Translations under genes and position numbers: made by a program | The notes under the pieces: generated by a model | What the model was told of the DNA's origin: nothing | Database searches by the model: none | Seen by the model: the letters and a program-made list of their open reading frames with translations, nothing else | From: Pseudomonas hygromyciniae | GTDB lineage: Bacteria; Pseudomonadota; Gammaproteobacteria; Pseudomonadales; Pseudomonadaceae | Direction of reading: 5' to 3' | Length of the DNA: 64,000 bases | NCBI RefSeq assembly: GCF_016925675.1 | Contig: NZ_CP070506.1 | Coordinates: 4,958,501 to 5,022,500, forward strand | Part shown: positions 9,731 through 18,697 of the stretch, piece by piece | How positions within the stretch are numbered: the first letter of the stretch is position 1 | Layout: every line of letters begins with the position of its first letter

Positions 9731-10672
9731 TCAGATCCAGCCGCCCGCCTGCAGCACAAAGATCCCGATATTGGTGGTCACCGCCGCCATCAATGTGGTG
9801 ATCACGATAATCGCCGCCGCCAGTTCATGGTTACCCTGGGCTGCACGGGCCATGACAAAACTGGCTGCGGCCGTCGGTGCGCCAAAATACAGGAACAGAA
9901 TTCCCAACTCCGGCCCCCGGAAACCATACAGCCAGGCGCCTACGGTCGCCACGAGCGGCAGACCGATCATCTTCACCAGGCTGGCGCTCAATGCCATGTT
10001 GCCGCTTTGGCGCAATGCGGCCAGTGACAGAGTGCCGCCAATGCAGATCAGCGCCAGGGGCAGCGTCATATCGGCCAAGTACCGCCCGGAGGTTTCCAGC
10101 CAATTGGGCAAGCCAATCTGGAAATAGGCAAACGGTGTCGCAGCAATCACACTGAGGATCAGCGGGTTGGCCAGTACGCTCTTGCAAATACTCCACGGGT
10201 CAGACTTGATCACTGGGCTGTAGACCGCCAGCACAATGGTCGACAGGGTGTTGTAGAACAGGATCACCAACCCCGCGAGGATCGCCCCGAGGGAAATGCC
10301 GTAGTCCCCATACATGCTGGCTGCCAGTGCCAGGCCGATCACCCCGTTGTTACCGCGAAATGCCCCTTGGGCATAGATACCCCGGTCCTCACGCGGGCAG
10401 CGAAAGATCGCCCAGCCCCAGGCCAGAGCAAAGCCGACCAGCGTGGCGACAGAGAAATAGATCAGCAGTTCTGGCTTGAGCGCCGAATGCAGGTCGGCGT
10501 GCAGAATCCCCAGAAACAGCAACGCCGGCATGGTGACGTTGAACACCAGGGCCGATGCGGTGTGGATAAAGTTGTCGTTGATCCAATTGATGCGCTTGAG
10601 CAGGACGCCCAGAAACAACATGGCAAATACCGGCGCGGTGATTGTCAGGGTTTGCAGGAATATAGCCAGCAT
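9731..10672 (-). CDS. AEC-family transporter (auxin efflux carrier-like)
   Basis: Predicted inner-membrane permease of the AEC family, which exports organic anions such as malonate or auxin-like compounds. The 313-residue protein has about ten hydrophobic helices. The N-terminal half contains FLGVLLKRINWINDNFI and SALVFNVTMPALLF, and the C-terminal half the matching SGRYLADMTLPLALICIGG. It stands alone between two REP pairs; the substrate cannot be read from the sequence. Confidence 0.85.
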   Translation of the reverse strand: MLAIFLQTLTITAPVFAMLFLGVLLKRINWINDNFIHTASALVFNVTMPALLFLGILHADLHSALKPELLIYFSVATLVGFALAWGWAIFRCPREDRGIYAQGAFRGNNGVIGLALAASMYGDYGISLGAILAGLVILFYNTLSTIVLAVYSPVIKSDPWSICKSVLANPLILSVIAATPFAYFQIGLPNWLETSGRYLADMTLPLALICIGGTLSLAALRQSGNMALSASLVKMIGLPLVATVGAWLYGFRGPELGILFLYFGAPTAAASFVMARAAQGNHELAAAIIVITTLMAAVTTNIGIFVLQAGGWI

Positions 10673-10747
10673 GCTGGGGAGAACCTTGGGTGAGCTTCGG
10701 TAGGTGGCTAATGATAAGCCAAACAGCCCAGCGCCGCCTGACAGACC

Positions 10748-10819
10748 GCTATCGCGGGCAAGCCCGCTCCCACATGTTGATAGACGCTGTCGAATGTGGG
10801 AGCGGGCTTGCTCGCGAAT
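10748..10819. repeat. Paired REP element between AEC transporter and garD
   Basis: Two inverted copies of the REP core, CGCGGGCAAGCCCGCTCCCAC and GTGGGAGCGGGCTTGCTCGCG, with a 22-nt spacer. The element lies just downstream of garD on the minus strand. Confidence 0.85.
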
Positions 10820-10834
10820 ACAGGCAACTCGGTC

Positions 10835-12388
10835 TCAGGTAATAGGCGCCGGGTTGAACAAGGTGATGTCATTGTGCAGCTTGTGCTGCTCGGCCCAGGT
10901 CTGCTTTTTGCCGCTGGCCACGTCCAGATAGAAGTGGAACAACTCCCACCCCAACTCCTCGATGGTCGCACGCCCAGTCGCGATCCTTCCGGCATCGATA
11001 TCGATCAGGTCTGGCCAGCGCTGCGCCAGCTCCGTACGGGTCGAGACCTTCACCACGGGGGCCATCGCCAACCCATAGGGCGTGCCCCGCCCCGTGGTGA
11101 ACACATGCAGGTTCATCCCCGCCGCCAGTTGCAGGGTGCCACAGACAAAATCGCTGGCCGGCGTCGCGCAAAAGATCAGGCCTTTGCCCTTGAACCGCTC
11201 ACCCGGCCCAAGCACGCCATTGATCGCGCTGCTACCGGACTTGACGATGGAGCCCAGGGACTTCTCGACAATGTTCGATAGGCCGCCCTTCTTGTTGCCC
11301 GGCGTGGTATTGGCACTGCGGTCGGCCTCGCCCTTGGCCAGGTAGCGGTCGTACCAGTCCATTTCCCGCACCAGTTCGCGGGCGACTTCCTGGTTTTCGG
11401 CGCGGGAAGTCAGCAGGTAAATGGCGTCGCGCACTTCAGTCACTTCGGAAAACATCACCGTCGCCCCGGCCCGCAGCAACAGGTCCGAGGCGTAGCCCAG
11501 CGCCGGGTTGGCGGTGATCCCGGAAAACGCGTCGCTCCCCCCACATTGCATGCCGAGGATCAGTTGCGCAGCCGGTACCGTTTCCCGCCGGCGCAGGTCG
11601 AGTTTTTTCAGGCGGGTTTCGGCCAGTTCCATGATCTGTTCGATCATTTCGGTAAAACCGTGGCTGGCGTCCTGTAGGCGATACAGCCACGGTTCACTGA
11701 GGTCCACCGAGCTGTCGTTGTCGTGCATCACCTGCCCGGCCTGCAACTTCTCGCAGCCCAGGCTGATCACCAGCGCTTCGCCACCCAGGTTCGGGTTGCG
11801 CGCCAGATTGCGCACGGTGCGGATCGGGATATAGGCGTCGGTGGCGGTGATGGCCACGCCGCAACCATAGCTGTGGGTCAGTGCCACCACGTCATCGACA
11901 TGCGGGTACTTGGGCAGCAACTCGTCCTTGATGCGCTTGACCGCATGGTCCAGCACGCCGGTCACGCACTGCACAGTAGTGGTGATGCCAAGGATATTGC
12001 GCGTGCCCACGGTGCCATCCGCATTGCGATAGCCCTCGAAGGTGAAACCTTCCAAGGGTGCCTGGGCTTCGGGCACTTCGGTGGACAGCGGCAAGCTGTC
12101 CAGCGGCGGCGCGGTGGGCATACGCAGTTGGTCTTCCTGGACCCAACTGCCGCGCGGTATCGGCTGCAAGGCGTAACCGATAGTTTGGCCATAGCGAATG
12201 ATCTGACCGCCTTGGGGGATATCTTCCAGGGTCACCTTGTGGCTCTGGGGAATGAACTCCACGGTCACCAGGCCGTCCGGGAACTCGGTCCCGGCCGGCA
12301 CGCCTTGGTCGTTGACCACAATCACTACATTGTCGCGCTCGTGCAAACGGATGGAGCGCGGCGAATCGGCATGTTCAATCAACTGCAT
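10835..12388 (-). CDS. garD: Galactarate dehydratase (UxaA family)
   Basis: Iron-dependent dehydratase converting galactarate to 5-keto-4-deoxyglucarate, the first step of aldaric acid use. The 517-residue sequence follows E. coli GarD closely throughout: [17 protein letters not shown] in the SAF domain, [18 protein letters not shown] at the catalytic-domain start, [17 protein letters not shown] in the core, and the ending [11 protein letters not shown]. The ATG at 12388 is preceded by AAGGGG; GTG 12391 is one codon earlier. It is cotranscribed with the upstream permease gene (12-nt gap) and its product feeds KdgD encoded further upstream. Confidence 0.93.
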   Translation of the reverse strand: MQLIEHADSPRSIRLHERDNVVIVVNDQGVPAGTEFPDGLVTVEFIPQSHKVTLEDIPQGGQIIRYGQTIGYALQPIPRGSWVQEDQLRMPTAPPLDSLPLSTEVPEAQAPLEGFTFEGYRNADGTVGTRNILGITTTVQCVTGVLDHAVKRIKDELLPKYPHVDDVVALTHSYGCGVAITATDAYIPIRTVRNLARNPNLGGEALVISLGCEKLQAGQVMHDNDSSVDLSEPWLYRLQDASHGFTEMIEQIMELAETRLKKLDLRRRETVPAAQLILGMQCGGSDAFSGITANPALGYASDLLLRAGATVMFSEVTEVRDAIYLLTSRAENQEVARELVREMDWYDRYLAKGEADRSANTTPGNKKGGLSNIVEKSLGSIVKSGSSAINGVLGPGERFKGKGLIFCATPASDFVCGTLQLAAGMNLHVFTTGRGTPYGLAMAPVVKVSTRTELAQRWPDLIDIDAGRIATGRATIEELGWELFHFYLDVASGKKQTWAEQHKLHNDITLFNPAPIT

Positions 12389-12400
12389 CACACGGCCCCT

Positions 12401-13765
12401 TCAGGATTGCGCTTGGGAAAGGTTAGTCAACTCGGGGCCTTTGCTCGGCGGCTCATTGAGCACCACACGCTTGATCGGGCCGACAATCACCAGGTAACTG
12501 AATACTGCTACCAGCGCATTGGCGCCGACGAACACCAGGGCCCACTTGAACGAACCGGTGGTGCTGATGATGTAGCCAATCACGATTGGCGTGGTGATGG
12601 AAGCCAGGTTGCCAAACGTGTTGAACAGGCCGCCGCTGAGGCCGGCGATTTGTTTTGGCGAGGTGTCAGACACCACCGCCCAACCCAGTGCGCCAACGCC
12701 TTTGCCGAAGAAGGCCAGGGCCATGAAGCCCACGACCATCCATTCCACATCCACGTAGTTGCAGGCAATGATGCTGCTGGAAACCAGCAAGCCGGCAATG
12801 ATCGGTGCCTTGCGCGCGAAAGTCAGGGAATGGCCCTTGCGCAGCAGGTAGTCGGAAATCACCCCGCCCAGCACGCCGCCGATAAAGCCGCAGATCGCCG
12901 GGAGCGACGCGATGAAGCCGGCCTTGAGGATGGTCATGCCACGGTCCTGTACCAGGTACACCGGGAACCAGGTCAGGAAGAAGTAGGTAATGCCGTTGAT
13001 GCAGTACTGGCCCAGGTACACGCCGAGCATCATGCGATTGGTCAGCAACTGACGGATGTAATCCCACTTCGGCCCGTCGGTTTTCTTACCCTTGGCCTTG
13101 TCCTGATCCATATCGACCATCGCCCCATTGGCAGCGATGTGATTGAACTCGGCCTCGTTGATCAGCGGGTGCTGACGCGGGCTGTAGATCACTTTCAGCC
13201 AGATCAGGGAGAACACGATGCCGATCACGCCCATCACGATAAATACGTGCTGCCAGCCGAAGCTGTAGACGATCCACCCCATCAAGGGTGCAAACAATAC
13301 CGTGGCGAAGTACTGCGCCGAGTTGAAGATCGCAGACGCCGTACCACGTTCGGCGGTGGGGAACCAGGCCGCGACAATGCGCGCATTGCCGGGGAAAGAA
13401 GGTGCCTCTGCCAGGCCCACCAGGAACCGCAACATAAACAGCGCAACCACCGCGGTGGAGACCCCGAATTCACCGACATAGCCTTGCAGCACGGTGAACA
13501 GCGACCAGGTGAAGATGCTCAGGGCATAGACTTTTTTCGAACCGAACCGGTCCAGCAGCCAACCGCCAGGGATTTGCCCGGCCACGTAGGCCCAACCGAA
13601 AGCAGAGAAGATGTAACCGAGGGTGACGGCGTCGATGCCGAGGTCTTTTTGCAGGCTGGAACCTGCGATGGCGATGGTGGCGCGGTCGGCGTAGTTGATC
13701 GTCGTCACCAGGAACAGCATGAGCAAGATCAAATAACGGACGTGCGTCGGCTTGGTCGCTTGCAT
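12401..13765 (-). CDS. MFS aldarate permease (GudP/GarP type)
   Basis: Twelve-helix major facilitator of the anion:cation symporter group that carries D-galactarate or D-glucarate. It starts MQATKPTHVRYLILLMLFLV and has NYADRATIAIAG in helix 1, GGWLLDRFGSKKVY in the 2-3 loop, and GLAEAPSFPGNARIV, a motif typical of hexarate and hexuronate permeases. At 454 residues it has normal length. The gene sits just upstream of garD with 12 nt between, so it probably brings in the substrate of that enzyme. Confidence 0.9.
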   Translation of the reverse strand: MQATKPTHVRYLILLMLFLVTTINYADRATIAIAGSSLQKDLGIDAVTLGYIFSAFGWAYVAGQIPGGWLLDRFGSKKVYALSIFTWSLFTVLQGYVGEFGVSTAVVALFMLRFLVGLAEAPSFPGNARIVAAWFPTAERGTASAIFNSAQYFATVLFAPLMGWIVYSFGWQHVFIVMGVIGIVFSLIWLKVIYSPRQHPLINEAEFNHIAANGAMVDMDQDKAKGKKTDGPKWDYIRQLLTNRMMLGVYLGQYCINGITYFFLTWFPVYLVQDRGMTILKAGFIASLPAICGFIGGVLGGVISDYLLRKGHSLTFARKAPIIAGLLVSSSIIACNYVDVEWMVVGFMALAFFGKGVGALGWAVVSDTSPKQIAGLSGGLFNTFGNLASITTPIVIGYIISTTGSFKWALVFVGANALVAVFSYLVIVGPIKRVVLNEPPSKGPELTNLSQAQS

Positions 13766-13831
13766 GTAGATGTACTCCCACTAATTATTTTTTTTGCGGG
13801 TAATTGTTGTGTGTTGCGTAACGCTGGCTCT

Positions 13832-13931
13832 TGTAGGAGCGAGCTTGCTCGCGAAAAACGTCAACGATAACGCGTACATCCAGGTAGGACGTGTCGCCAT
13901 AAAGTTTTTCGCGAGCAAGCTCGCTCCTACA
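13832..13931. repeat. Variant paired REP element between permease and dehydrogenase
   Basis: Inverted copies of TGTAGGAGCGAGCTTGCTCG and its complement flank a spacer of about 50 nt. The core differs from the other copies in the window (GAGCGAGCTTGCTCGCG instead of GAGCGGGCTTGCCCGCG), so it belongs to another REP subgroup. It divides the aldarate cluster into two transcription blocks. Confidence 0.8.
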
Positions 13932-13954
13932 GCCCCCCCTTTCCGGGGCTGGGT

Positions 13955-15400
13955 TTATGAGCCGATGTAGCTGGTTTTCACCACGGTGTAGAACTCTTGC
14001 GCATAGCGACCTTGCTCACGCGAACCGTAGGATGAACCCTTCCGGCCACCAAAGGGAACGTGATAATCCACACCTGCGGTCGGCAGGTTGACCATCACCA
14101 TCCCGGCCTGGGAGTGGCGCTTGAAGTGGTTGGCATACTTGAGCGAGGTGGTCGCGATGCCCGCAGACAGGCCGAACTCGGTGTCATTGGCCATGGCCAG
14201 CGCCGCCTCGTAGTCCGCTACGCGCACCACGTTGGCCACTGGGCCGAAGATTTCTTCACGGCTGATACGCATGGCGGCCTCGCTGTCGGCAAACAGTGTC
14301 GGCGCCAGGAAATAGCCCTCGGTGTCGCAGGTCACCAGGCCACCACCGCTGACCAACCGCGCGCCTTCGCCTTGGCCGATATCGATGTACTTCAAGTCCT
14401 GGTCCAACTGGGCCTGAGACACGACCGGGCCGATATCCGTACCGGCATGCAGGGCATGGCCGACCTTGATCGATTGCATGCGCTCGGCCATGGCCGCGAC
14501 AAACCGGTCATGAATCCCAGCCGTCACGATAAAGCGACTCGATGCCGTGCAGCGCTGGCCAGTGGAGTAGAAGGCACTCTGCACCGACAGTTCGACGGCC
14601 TGCTTGAGGTCAGCGTCGTCGAGAATGATCTGCGGATTCTTGCCGCCCATTTCCAACTGCACCTTGGCCTGGCGCGACACGCAGCTGACCGCGATCTGCC
14701 GCCCCACGCCCACGGAACCGGTGAAGCTGATGCCATCGACCTTCGAACTGTTGACCAGCGCATCGCCGACCACGCGACCACTGCCCATCACCAGGTTGAA
14801 CACGCCACTGGGGAAGCCGGCGCGGGAGATGATTTCTGCCAGGGCCCAGGCACAGCCGGGCACCAGGTCGGCCGGTTTGAGCACCACGCAGTTGCCATAG
14901 GCCAGGGCCGGGGCGATTTTCCAGGCGGGGATGGCAATCGGGAAGTTCCACGGGGTGATCAGACCCACCACGCCCAAGGCTTCGCGGGTGACTTCGACAT
15001 TCACCCCTGGGCGCACCGACGGCAGGTAATCACCGGACAAGCGCAGGCACTCACCGGCAAAGAACTTGAAGATATTGCCGGCGCGGGTCACCTCGCCGAT
15101 GGCTTCCGGCAGGGTCTTGCCCTCTTCGCGGGCCAGCAGCGTACCGAGTTCTTCGCGGCGGGCGAGGATCTCGCTGCCGACTTTGTCCAGGGCGTCATGC
15201 CGGGCCTGGATGCCGGAGGTCGACCACGCCGGGAACGCCGCGCGCGCGGCGTCGATGGCGGCGTCGACCTGGGCCAGATCGGCCTTGGCAAATTCGCCGA
15301 TCACATCCGACAGGTCCGAGGGGTTGATATTGCTTGAGTAGTCAGCACCGGCCACCCACTGGCCACCGATGTAGTTGTCAAAACGCTTGGCTTGGGACAC
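13955..15400 (-). CDS. 2,5-dioxovalerate (alpha-ketoglutaric semialdehyde) dehydrogenase
   Basis: NAD(P)-dependent aldehyde dehydrogenase that oxidises 2,5-dioxopentanoate to 2-oxoglutarate, the last step of the aldarate route. The 481-residue protein contains the cofactor segment TPWNFPIAIPAWKIAPAL, the general base Glu in LEMGGKNP and the nucleophile Cys in STGQRCTASS (about residue 285). The GTG start at 15400 follows a good CAGGAGAA ribosome site; no better ATG exists. The adjacency to kdgD supports this substrate over generic aldehydes. Confidence 0.88.
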   Translation of the reverse strand: MSQAKRFDNYIGGQWVAGADYSSNINPSDLSDVIGEFAKADLAQVDAAIDAARAAFPAWSTSGIQARHDALDKVGSEILARREELGTLLAREEGKTLPEAIGEVTRAGNIFKFFAGECLRLSGDYLPSVRPGVNVEVTREALGVVGLITPWNFPIAIPAWKIAPALAYGNCVVLKPADLVPGCAWALAEIISRAGFPSGVFNLVMGSGRVVGDALVNSSKVDGISFTGSVGVGRQIAVSCVSRQAKVQLEMGGKNPQIILDDADLKQAVELSVQSAFYSTGQRCTASSRFIVTAGIHDRFVAAMAERMQSIKVGHALHAGTDIGPVVSQAQLDQDLKYIDIGQGEGARLVSGGGLVTCDTEGYFLAPTLFADSEAAMRISREEIFGPVANVVRVADYEAALAMANDTEFGLSAGIATTSLKYANHFKRHSQAGMVMVNLPTAGVDYHVPFGGRKGSSYGSREQGRYAQEFYTVVKTSYIGS

Positions 15401-15419
15401 GAATCTTCTCCTGACGCAA

Positions 15420-15445
15420 AAAGCCGCTGATCACTCAGCGGCTTT
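15420..15445 (-). terminator. Hairpin between kdgD and the dehydrogenase gene
   Basis: Perfect 11-bp stem AAAGCCGCTGA/TCAGCGGCTTT with a 4-nt loop. On the minus strand it ends in a run of Ts directly before the ribosome site of the next gene. It probably attenuates rather than stops transcription within the pathway operon. Confidence 0.7.
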
Positions 15446-15454
15446 ATTCATGGG

Positions 15455-16366
15455 TTATTGCGCACCTTGCTTGTCGATCAGCGCGGCCAGGGCTTCATAT
15501 TCTTCTGGCAGCAGATCGGTCAGCGGGGTGCGCACTGGGCCTGCGTCATAGCCGGCGATTTTTGCACCCGCCTTGACGATGCTCACGGCATAGCCGGCCT
15601 TGCGGTTACGGATGTCGAGGTAAGGCAAGAAGAAGTCGTCGATGATCTTGTCGACAGTGGCGTGATCTTCCCGGGCAATCGCGTGGTAGAAGTCCATCGC
15701 GGTTTTGGGAATGAAGTTGAACACCGCCGAGGAATACACCGGGACGCCAAGCGCCTTGTAGGCCGCGGCGTAAACCTCGGCGGTCGGCAGGCCGCCCAGG
15801 TAGCTGAAACGATCGCCCAGGCGACGGCGGATCGACACCATCAGTTCGATATCACCCAGGCCATCCTTGTAGCCAATCAGGTTCGGGCAACGTTCGGCCA
15901 GGCGCTCGAGCAGTGGCGCGGTCAGGCGGCAGACGTTGCGGTTGTACACCACCACACCAATTTTTACTGACTTGCACACCGCCTCGACGTGGGCGGCGAC
16001 GCCGTCCTGGCTGGCTTCGGTCAAGTAGTGCGGCAGCAGCAGCAGGCCCTTGGCCCCCAGGCGCTCGGCTTCCTGGGCGTATTCGATGGCTTGGCGCGTG
16101 GAGCCGCCGACACCGGCCAGGATCGGCACGCTGGTGGCGCAGGTATCAACGGCGGTTTTTACCACTTGGGAATATTCACTGGCTGCCAGGGAGAAAAACT
16201 CACCGGTGCCGCCTGCCGCGAACAAGGCAGTGGCGCCGTAGGGGGCCAGCCACTCCAGACGCTTGATGTAACCCGCCTGGTTGAAATCACCCTGGGCATT
16301 GAAATCGGTGACCGGGAAAGACAGCAGACCGTGGGAAAGGATGGACTTCAGTTCTTGTGGATTCAT
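15455..16366 (-). CDS. kdgD: 5-dehydro-4-deoxyglucarate dehydratase
   Basis: Class I aldolase-fold lyase that dehydrates and decarboxylates 5-keto-4-deoxyglucarate to 2,5-dioxopentanoate. The 303-residue product starts [20 protein letters not shown] and has the glycine-rich [11 protein letters not shown] loop. The Schiff-base Lys lies in IGYKDGLGD (about residue 165). The frame is open further upstream to 16498, but the ATG at 16366 matches the family start. It leads the dehydrogenase gene, and together they turn the GarD product into 2-oxoglutarate. Confidence 0.93.
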   Translation of the reverse strand: MNPQELKSILSHGLLSFPVTDFNAQGDFNQAGYIKRLEWLAPYGATALFAAGGTGEFFSLAASEYSQVVKTAVDTCATSVPILAGVGGSTRQAIEYAQEAERLGAKGLLLLPHYLTEASQDGVAAHVEAVCKSVKIGVVVYNRNVCRLTAPLLERLAERCPNLIGYKDGLGDIELMVSIRRRLGDRFSYLGGLPTAEVYAAAYKALGVPVYSSAVFNFIPKTAMDFYHAIAREDHATVDKIIDDFFLPYLDIRNRKAGYAVSIVKAGAKIAGYDAGPVRTPLTDLLPEEYEALAALIDKQGAQ

Positions 16367-16411
16367 TATTCGAACACCCTGGATAACGACTGATACTGGG
16401 GAATGGTTTTT

Positions 16412-16434
16412 GTTGTCGTACGTCATCGTACAAC
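16412..16434. promoter_or_regulatory. Probable GntR-family operator upstream of kdgD
   Basis: GTTGTCGTACGTCATCGTAC plus AAC (16412-16434) is an imperfect palindrome with TTGT...ACAA ends, and TCGTAC recurs at a 10-bp period inside it. Its right arm ATCGTACAACC recurs inverted (GGTTGTACGAT, 18596-18606) before the gntR-like gene at 17798-18547. That is what an FCD regulator that controls both genes would leave. Confidence 0.5.
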
Positions 16435-16503
16435 CATAAAAGTATTCGTCAACACTATTTCGTCGACTTGCATGGGTCTTGAGGACGTTTACTGGCAACC
16501 CCC

Positions 16504-16531
16504 TTGACGTAGGAAATTGCTCCGCTATTCT
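16504..16531 (+). promoter_or_regulatory. Sigma-70 promoter of the phospholipase-like gene
   Basis: TTGACG (16504-16509) and TATTCT (16526-16531) are separated by 16 nt, close to the consensus. The predicted start falls near 16537, directly at the LexA box that follows. Confidence 0.6.
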
Positions 16532-16539
16532 TGCAATAG

Positions 16540-16555
16540 CTGTATATACATACAG
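16540..16555. promoter_or_regulatory. LexA (SOS) box
   Basis: CTGTATATACATACAG has the CTG-N10-CAG form with an alternating TA core, nearly identical to the E. coli-type SOS consensus that Pseudomonas LexA also reads. It overlaps the predicted transcription start of the gene at 16595, 40 bp before its ATG, an ideal position for repression. Confidence 0.8.
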
Positions 16556-16594
16556 CCATCAAGGAAGAATCCTACGACATAGCAAGGAGCTAAC

Positions 16595-17749
16595 ATGTCA
16601 GAACTTGAATCGGTCATCACCCGCAAACCCCTCCCCTCCCTACGCTTCGAAGGCGGCGAGCACACCGCTATTGGCGATGAGACGCTACTGCGGTTCGTAC
16701 AGGGCGAGCCCTCTATTCCGGGGGCGCAAGTCAAACTGCATCTGCCTAATGGCCTGGCTTTGACCTATGGCCAGATCATCGCCCTGGGCGGTGATTTCTA
16801 TGGGATCCCCGGCCAGCCCATCAGCGACGGTGCATCGCCAGCCGAGCGCGTGCAGCGCTTTACCGCCGCGTTCAACTCCCTGGCCACGCTGCCGGCGTCG
16901 CGGGACGAAGCGGGCAAAATTCTCGCGGTCATGCAAAAGGAGATCAACGCGGTCAAGCAGGCCATCAAGGAGGGTAAGCAGGCCCATGAAGCCTATGACG
17001 CACTTGGAGATACGTTGTCTGAAGAGTGGAATCGCATCACCGGCGGCGGCAGCGTTGTTTCAGCCATGGTGCCCTTGGGGCGCTACCTTAAGCTGGCCGC
17101 CGACAACGCCGATCATTTCGGAGAATGGGCGCTGTCAGCCTATCTGGCTGGGCACACCGGCGCCCTGCAACAAGCGGTCGTCGCCCACCAAAGTGGCAGC
17201 GACCAGCAATTGGAACTGGCTTATGCCATGAACAGTTTTGCTGATCACTTTTTGACCGACCTGTTTTCCGCGGGGCACCTGCGCGTACCGCGCAAGCAAC
17301 TGGCTCGCGTAGTCACACCGGGTGAGCTGGGGTCGTTGATCAGCCGCTTCATGCATGACGAAGACAGCAAGTTCGGGCTCAAGGTACGCAACGCACTGGG
17401 CGATGAGTGGCACGCCTATGGCGACAAACGCTATTTCGACAGCAATGATGCGGCCAACCGCGCTCAGGTCAAACGCGCGGTGCAGGCCTCGGCCGATGAG
17501 ATTTTCGAGGCCTATGTCAGTGGCATCCTGCCCTCCCCGGCCACGTACAAGGCACCGCTGTACGTGCCGGACCTGAATGCGGTGAACAACCCGAGCACTA
17601 ACTTCTCACCGCTGTTCAAGGCCGAGGGCGACAAGGTGCTGCGACGCAAGGACGTCAACAACCTCAACGACAAACAGTGGACGAATGATTGGTGGGGCTG
17701 GAGCACCTACCTGCTGCTGCAAAACTACACACCCAATACGCCAGCCTAA
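16595..17749 (+). CDS. Putative zinc-dependent phospholipase C / S1-P1 nuclease fold protein, SOS-controlled
   Basis: I recognise no close named relative, but the core has the metal-ligand pattern of zinc phospholipase C and P1 nuclease. SFADHFLTDLFSAGHLRVP gives H218-x3-D222-x5-H228, the exact spacing of H118/D122/H128 in Bacillus cereus PLC. A further His (H174 in DNADHFGEW) and an acidic group FMHDEDS (254-258) could complete the site. No signal peptide is visible; the 384-residue protein starts MSELESVITRKPL after AAGGAG. A LexA box covers its promoter, so it should be made after DNA damage. It stands between kdgD and the gntR-like gene, unrelated in function. The fold assignment is an inference from the motif; the substrate is unknown. 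Confidence 0.65.
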   Translation: MSELESVITRKPLPSLRFEGGEHTAIGDETLLRFVQGEPSIPGAQVKLHLPNGLALTYGQIIALGGDFYGIPGQPISDGASPAERVQRFTAAFNSLATLPASRDEAGKILAVMQKEINAVKQAIKEGKQAHEAYDALGDTLSEEWNRITGGGSVVSAMVPLGRYLKLAADNADHFGEWALSAYLAGHTGALQQAVVAHQSGSDQQLELAYAMNSFADHFLTDLFSAGHLRVPRKQLARVVTPGELGSLISRFMHDEDSKFGLKVRNALGDEWHAYGDKRYFDSNDAANRAQVKRAVQASADEIFEAYVSGILPSPATYKAPLYVPDLNAVNNPSTNFSPLFKAEGDKVLRRKDVNNLNDKQWTNDWWGWSTYLLLQNYTPNTPA

Positions 17750-17754
17750 AACCA

Positions 17755-17786
17755 GGCGCAGATGCCGGGACGCCGGCATCTGCGCC
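17755..17786. terminator. 14-bp hairpin between convergent genes
   Basis: GGCGCAGATGCCGG and its exact inverse complement are separated by GACG. The hairpin lies between the phospholipase-like gene and the gntR-like gene. On the minus strand it is followed by TGGTTTTAGG, so it may end the regulator transcript; the plus side has no U-tract. Confidence 0.55.
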
Positions 17787-17797
17787 ATCGACGAGCA

Positions 17798-18547
17798 TCA
17801 GCCGCGCTGCGCCTGCGCCTCTTCATGTGCCTGGCGCAATCGCTCGCGGCTGTTTGTCAGGTGCAGGCGCATCGCCGCTCGCGCCGCATCCGAATCCTGG
17901 CGGGCGATCGCTTCGTAAATCTCTTCGTGCTCACGGCTCAGGCGGCTCATGTAGTGCTGCTGGTCATCATGGGCCAGGCGCGCTGAGTTCAGGCGCGTAC
18001 GCGGGATAATGCTGGTGCCCAGGTGCGTCATGATATCGGTGAAGTAGCGATTGCCGGTGGACAACGCAATCTGCAGATGGAACTGGAAGTCCGACGCCAC
18101 TGCATCGCTGGCGTGCGCCGCACTTTCATTCAAGGCATCGAGGGCGGCGCGCATCGCGGCCAACTGTTCGTCGCTGCGACGCTGGGCCGCGAGGCCGGCG
18201 GATTCCACTTCCAGGCTGATGCGCAGTTCCAGAATCGCCAACACATCGCGCAACGTCACCACCGTCGCCGGATCGATCCGGAACCCGCTGGGGCTCGGCG
18301 TATCCAGCACAAAGGTACCGATGCCATGCCGGGTCTCCACCTGCCCGGCCGCCTGCAGGCGCGAGATCGCCTCGCGCACCACCGTACGGCTGACCCCATG
18401 GGCTTCCATGATCGCTGATTCGGTGGGCAACTTATCCCCACGATTGAGCTGGCCGTCGCGGATCTGCTCGGACAACACCGTGACCAGTTCCTGGGCAAGG
18501 CTGCGACGCTTGCGGGGAAGACGCGGGGCGGTGCTGAGGTTTTCCAT
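17798..18547 (-). CDS. GntR-family (FadR subfamily, FCD domain) transcriptional regulator
   Basis: A 249-residue regulator with an N-terminal winged helix (LAQELVTVLSEQIRDGQL, then LPTESAIMEAHGVSRTVVREA) and a C-terminal all-helical FCD ligand domain (LEVESAGLAAQRR...HLQIALSTGNRYF...HEEIYEAIARQDSDAARAAM). The ATG at 18547 matches the usual start; the frame is open further upstream. A copy of the motif found before kdgD lies 49 bp before this start, suggesting that it represses itself and kdgD, with an aldarate or pathway intermediate as effector. That role is inferred from position and motif. Confidence 0.88.
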   Translation of the reverse strand: MENLSTAPRLPRKRRSLAQELVTVLSEQIRDGQLNRGDKLPTESAIMEAHGVSRTVVREAISRLQAAGQVETRHGIGTFVLDTPSPSGFRIDPATVVTLRDVLAILELRISLEVESAGLAAQRRSDEQLAAMRAALDALNESAAHASDAVASDFQFHLQIALSTGNRYFTDIMTHLGTSIIPRTRLNSARLAHDDQQHYMSRLSREHEEIYEAIARQDSDAARAAMRLHLTNSRERLRQAHEEAQAQRG

Positions 18548-18595
18548 GGGTAGCCAATTATCTCGATGATCTGAAGGCGCATCATAGCCCAAGCA

Positions 18596-18606
18596 GGTTG
18601 TACGAT
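18596..18606. promoter_or_regulatory. Second copy of the kdgD operator arm
   Basis: GGTTGTACGAT is the exact inverse of the arm at 16424-16434 before kdgD. It lies 49 bp upstream of the gntR-like start codon, where it could serve autoregulation. Confidence 0.45.
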
Positions 18607-18641
18607 CACCGCTCACCGCGACTTTGTAGCGCGCAAAAAAA

Positions 18642-18663
18642 TGCCCCGGCCAAAGCCGGGGCA
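18642..18663 (-). terminator. Terminator of the sspAB transcript
   Basis: Stem TGCCCCGGC/GCCGGGGCA with a 4-nt loop. On the minus strand it is followed by seven Ts, a strong intrinsic terminator directly after sspB. Confidence 0.85.
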
Positions 18664-18697
18664 CTTTTTCAGCACGTGCCCGCAGGCGCATGCTCCG

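Noticed and set aside
11723..13870. Open frame of 715 codons on the plus strand opposite garD and the permease
   Set aside because: It lies entirely antisense to two well-supported genes and its length reflects third-position GC bias. The protein is rich in His, Gln and Arg without any domain.
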